Below are positions 62,293 through 64,000 of a stretch of DNA of 64,000 nt, piece after piece. Below the pieces are notes generated by a model. It was not told the origin of the DNA and made no database searches. It saw only the letters and a program-made list of their open reading frames with translations. The translations under genes and the position numbers were made by a program. The DNA is taken from contig JAETXT010000001.1 in the NCBI GenBank assembly GCA_019188255.1, forward strand, positions 5,890,001 through 5,954,000. Direction: 5' to 3'. The first letter of the stretch is position 1, and every line of letters begins with the position of its first letter. The DNA comes from Verticillium longisporum (Eukaryota > Ascomycota > Sordariomycetes > Glomerellales > Plectosphaerellaceae).

Positions 62293-64000
62293 TCACATCT
62301 TTCCAAGCCTTACCCTCGCAGCCTCATACAAAGCCGCGATATCTTTCCGCCACTGCCCTATGTTCGGTCGTAAAATGCGTCGGTCATAGGTCAGCAGCCC
62401 GTTGACCTCGCCCTCGACGTCGGTCGTCTGCGTCCAGACCCCGCCGCTGCAGGCATGCTGCTCAATCTGCTGCCGGAGCTCATGAAGCAGGTCGCCTGAT
62501 CGTTGATTGTACGCCTTGAGATCCTTCACAATTTCGTACGTTTCATCAATGCCGTCTATGGCCTGCTTGACGTTCCACAGACTGGGGTCGTGTCAGTAGG
62601 TATTTCCCGGGCTCTTCCTCGAAACGAGACGCGGGGAAGGTGGAACGCACTGCTCGATCGAGACATTGTGTCCGATGCCGCCGAACTCGCCCTGTAAGGA
62701 GACGCGGCGCGTGTCGTAAGGTGGTACGCCACACTGGGGGCCTGTGTAATGATGGTTGTCCTGGCAGGATCAGCACGAGACTTGACGAGGTGCGCAAACA
62801 TCAGGCGAAACGAAAACGTACCGCAAAATCACCGAATCCGTGATCGAACCATCCGCTCACGGCATTAATGAGCCTTGTTGGGTCGAGGCCGCGTATGATA
62901 TCAACCAGCTTCTCCTCCGGCCATGGAGGAGACCGCAGCTGCCCCCAGCCCTCGTTATAGATGACCTTTGGAAACACCGCGTCATCAGCTTTCTTCCCAC
63001 ATCTGTAGTGTTCGTTGTTGCTTACCCATGTGAAAATGGAGGGGAAATTCTTGTGTTGCTGAACAATCGTCTCTATCTGGCGTTGGTATTCTTCCTGCTG
63101 CGCAGCATCCGGATGACCCGTGCCTGCATCGTCTGGTGGCAAGCTTGGCATGTCTTGCACCACCATCAATCCCAATTCGTCACAGGCGTGATAGAACAAA
63201 TCAGGTTCAATTTTGATCTGCAGGGCATGAACTTTAGGTGGGGCTCTGCGATGTTTTTGGTGCAGCTTGGGATGGCTTACATGCTTGCGCAGCATATTAA
63301 ATCCGAGGCTTTTGAGCACGCGCAGGTCATAAATGAGGGCGTCGCGGCTTGGCGGCGTGTAGAGACCATCTGGCCAGTATCCTTGGTCCAGGGTTCCAAA
63401 TTGAAAGACGAACTCGCCATTCAGGAGTGGTCGGGGGATTCCATCGACCACACCTGTTGAGATGCTGCGAAATCCAGTGTAGCTAGAAATTTGGTCACTG
63501 CCCATTGTGAGAGAAAGCCGGTAGAGCACCGGGTGAGAAGGAGACCACAGGTGAGGGCTCTTGACCTGGACTTCGAAGGGACTATTGGATTGGCCCGAGC
63601 CCTTTACTACAAGCTTGCCGTCGGCATCGTAGACAGACACCTCGACATGCGGGGATATCTGCGCCTGCGAGTTGTGGGCAAAGACCACCACTGTTGCATG
63701 TCAGTTTTCTCTGTGGCCCAGCCAGGCCTAGAAGGCTATGGACCAACATTTGCCATCCATGTTTGCTTCAATGTCCAGTTGTGTCATGTGGTTCACCGGC
63801 ACGCTCTCGACCCAGACTTGCTGCCAAATACCCGAGCAAGGCCTGTACCAGATATGCCGCGGATTTTTGGATTGCTTGCCGACGGGGATGACATGCGGTT
63901 TCACGTCTGTAGGGTCATGAACGTAAACAAGTCTGTGAACACGTCAGCATGGCAGAGTCCTCAGATGACAGGTGTAAGGGGCTGGTCGTTCGGGTATAGC
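62293..64000 (-). CDS. Glycoside hydrolase family 2 protein, partial at the right edge
   Basis: Exons complement(62293-62581, 62651-62760, 62822-62965, 63026-63217, 63281-63690, 63748-63932, continuing left of the start beyond 64000) keep one frame. From the N-terminal side: LVYVHDPTDVKPHVIPVGKQ and RHIWYRPCSGIWQQVWVESV (sugar-binding domain), HLWSPSHPVLYRLSL, then the barrel with DLRVLKSLGFNMLRKHIKIE, FYHACDELGLMVVQDMPSL, VIYNEGWGQL (proposed acid/base Glu), INAVSGWFDHGFGDF and GGIGHNVSIEH, ending VEGEVNGLLTYDR. Two introns (63025-62966, 60 bp; 63280-63218, 63 bp) are in-frame and stop-free, so unspliced frames insert false residues into RKHIKIE and TWVIYNEG. Substrate unclear (beta-galactosidase, glucuronidase or mannosidase type). 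The first exon or exons lie beyond the window. Confidence 0.85.

Overview
This window looks like nuclear DNA of a filamentous ascomycete, most likely a Sordariomycete and plausibly Hypocreales. Short GT-AG introns of about 45-100 bp interrupt most genes. The gene content is fungal: a velvet factor, a Zn(II)2Cys6 regulator, a DUF1752/DUF3295 protein, a ferric reductase, GH128 and GH2 enzymes and a GPI-type mucin. The mobile elements are typical fungal families (Tad-like LINE, Fot1/pogo, Ty1-copia). The assignment rests on family recognition, not on a search.

Layout. 0-9 kb: a DUF1752/DUF3295 gene (780-2523, +), a short velvet-domain gene (3071-3800, -), a small Cys-rich protein (5337-5552, +), an unidentified gene relic near 7 kb and a hypothetical gene near 8.3 kb. 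9.4-14.6 kb: a Tad-type LINE with frame breaks. 15-23.5 kb: an arsenite methyltransferase with an in-frame TAG, a bZIP relic, a truncated Kelch-like secreted protein, a secreted GPI-type mucin with an in-frame TAG, and a conserved hypothetical protein with a solo LTR 18 bp upstream of its start codon.

23.5-35 kb is a gene graveyard. It holds three solo LTRs of one family, each with a perfect 5-bp target duplication, and a Fot1-like transposon with 48-bp inverted repeats. Between them lie broken genes: a combined JmjC + SET protein, a Helo-like N-terminal domain protein, a short-chain dehydrogenase and a cyclin fragment. No gene recognised between 25.5 and 35 kb is intact.

35-42 kb returns to largely intact genes: a secreted double-psi beta-barrel protein, a membrane protein, a GH128 glucanase, a coiled-coil protein and a five-exon ferric reductase. 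42.1-47.95 kb is a near-complete Ty1-copia element with matching LTRs and a primer site that fits the middle of initiator tRNA-Met. It is followed by a 450-bp AT-rich block. 48.6-64 kb: an NmrA-like protein, a C2H2 factor, an LVIVD-repeat secreted protein with one frame break, a broken tannase/feruloyl esterase, an intact Zn(II)2Cys6 regulator and a GH2 glycosidase running off the right edge.

The genes do not form one pathway. The recurring theme is decay: in-frame stops inside otherwise continuous reading frames, and many single-base frame breaks, often in homopolymers. Gene erosion in a transposon-rich region is one explanation; for the single-base indels, uncorrected assembly error is a serious alternative. 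Exon joins below were derived by hand and may be off by a base.
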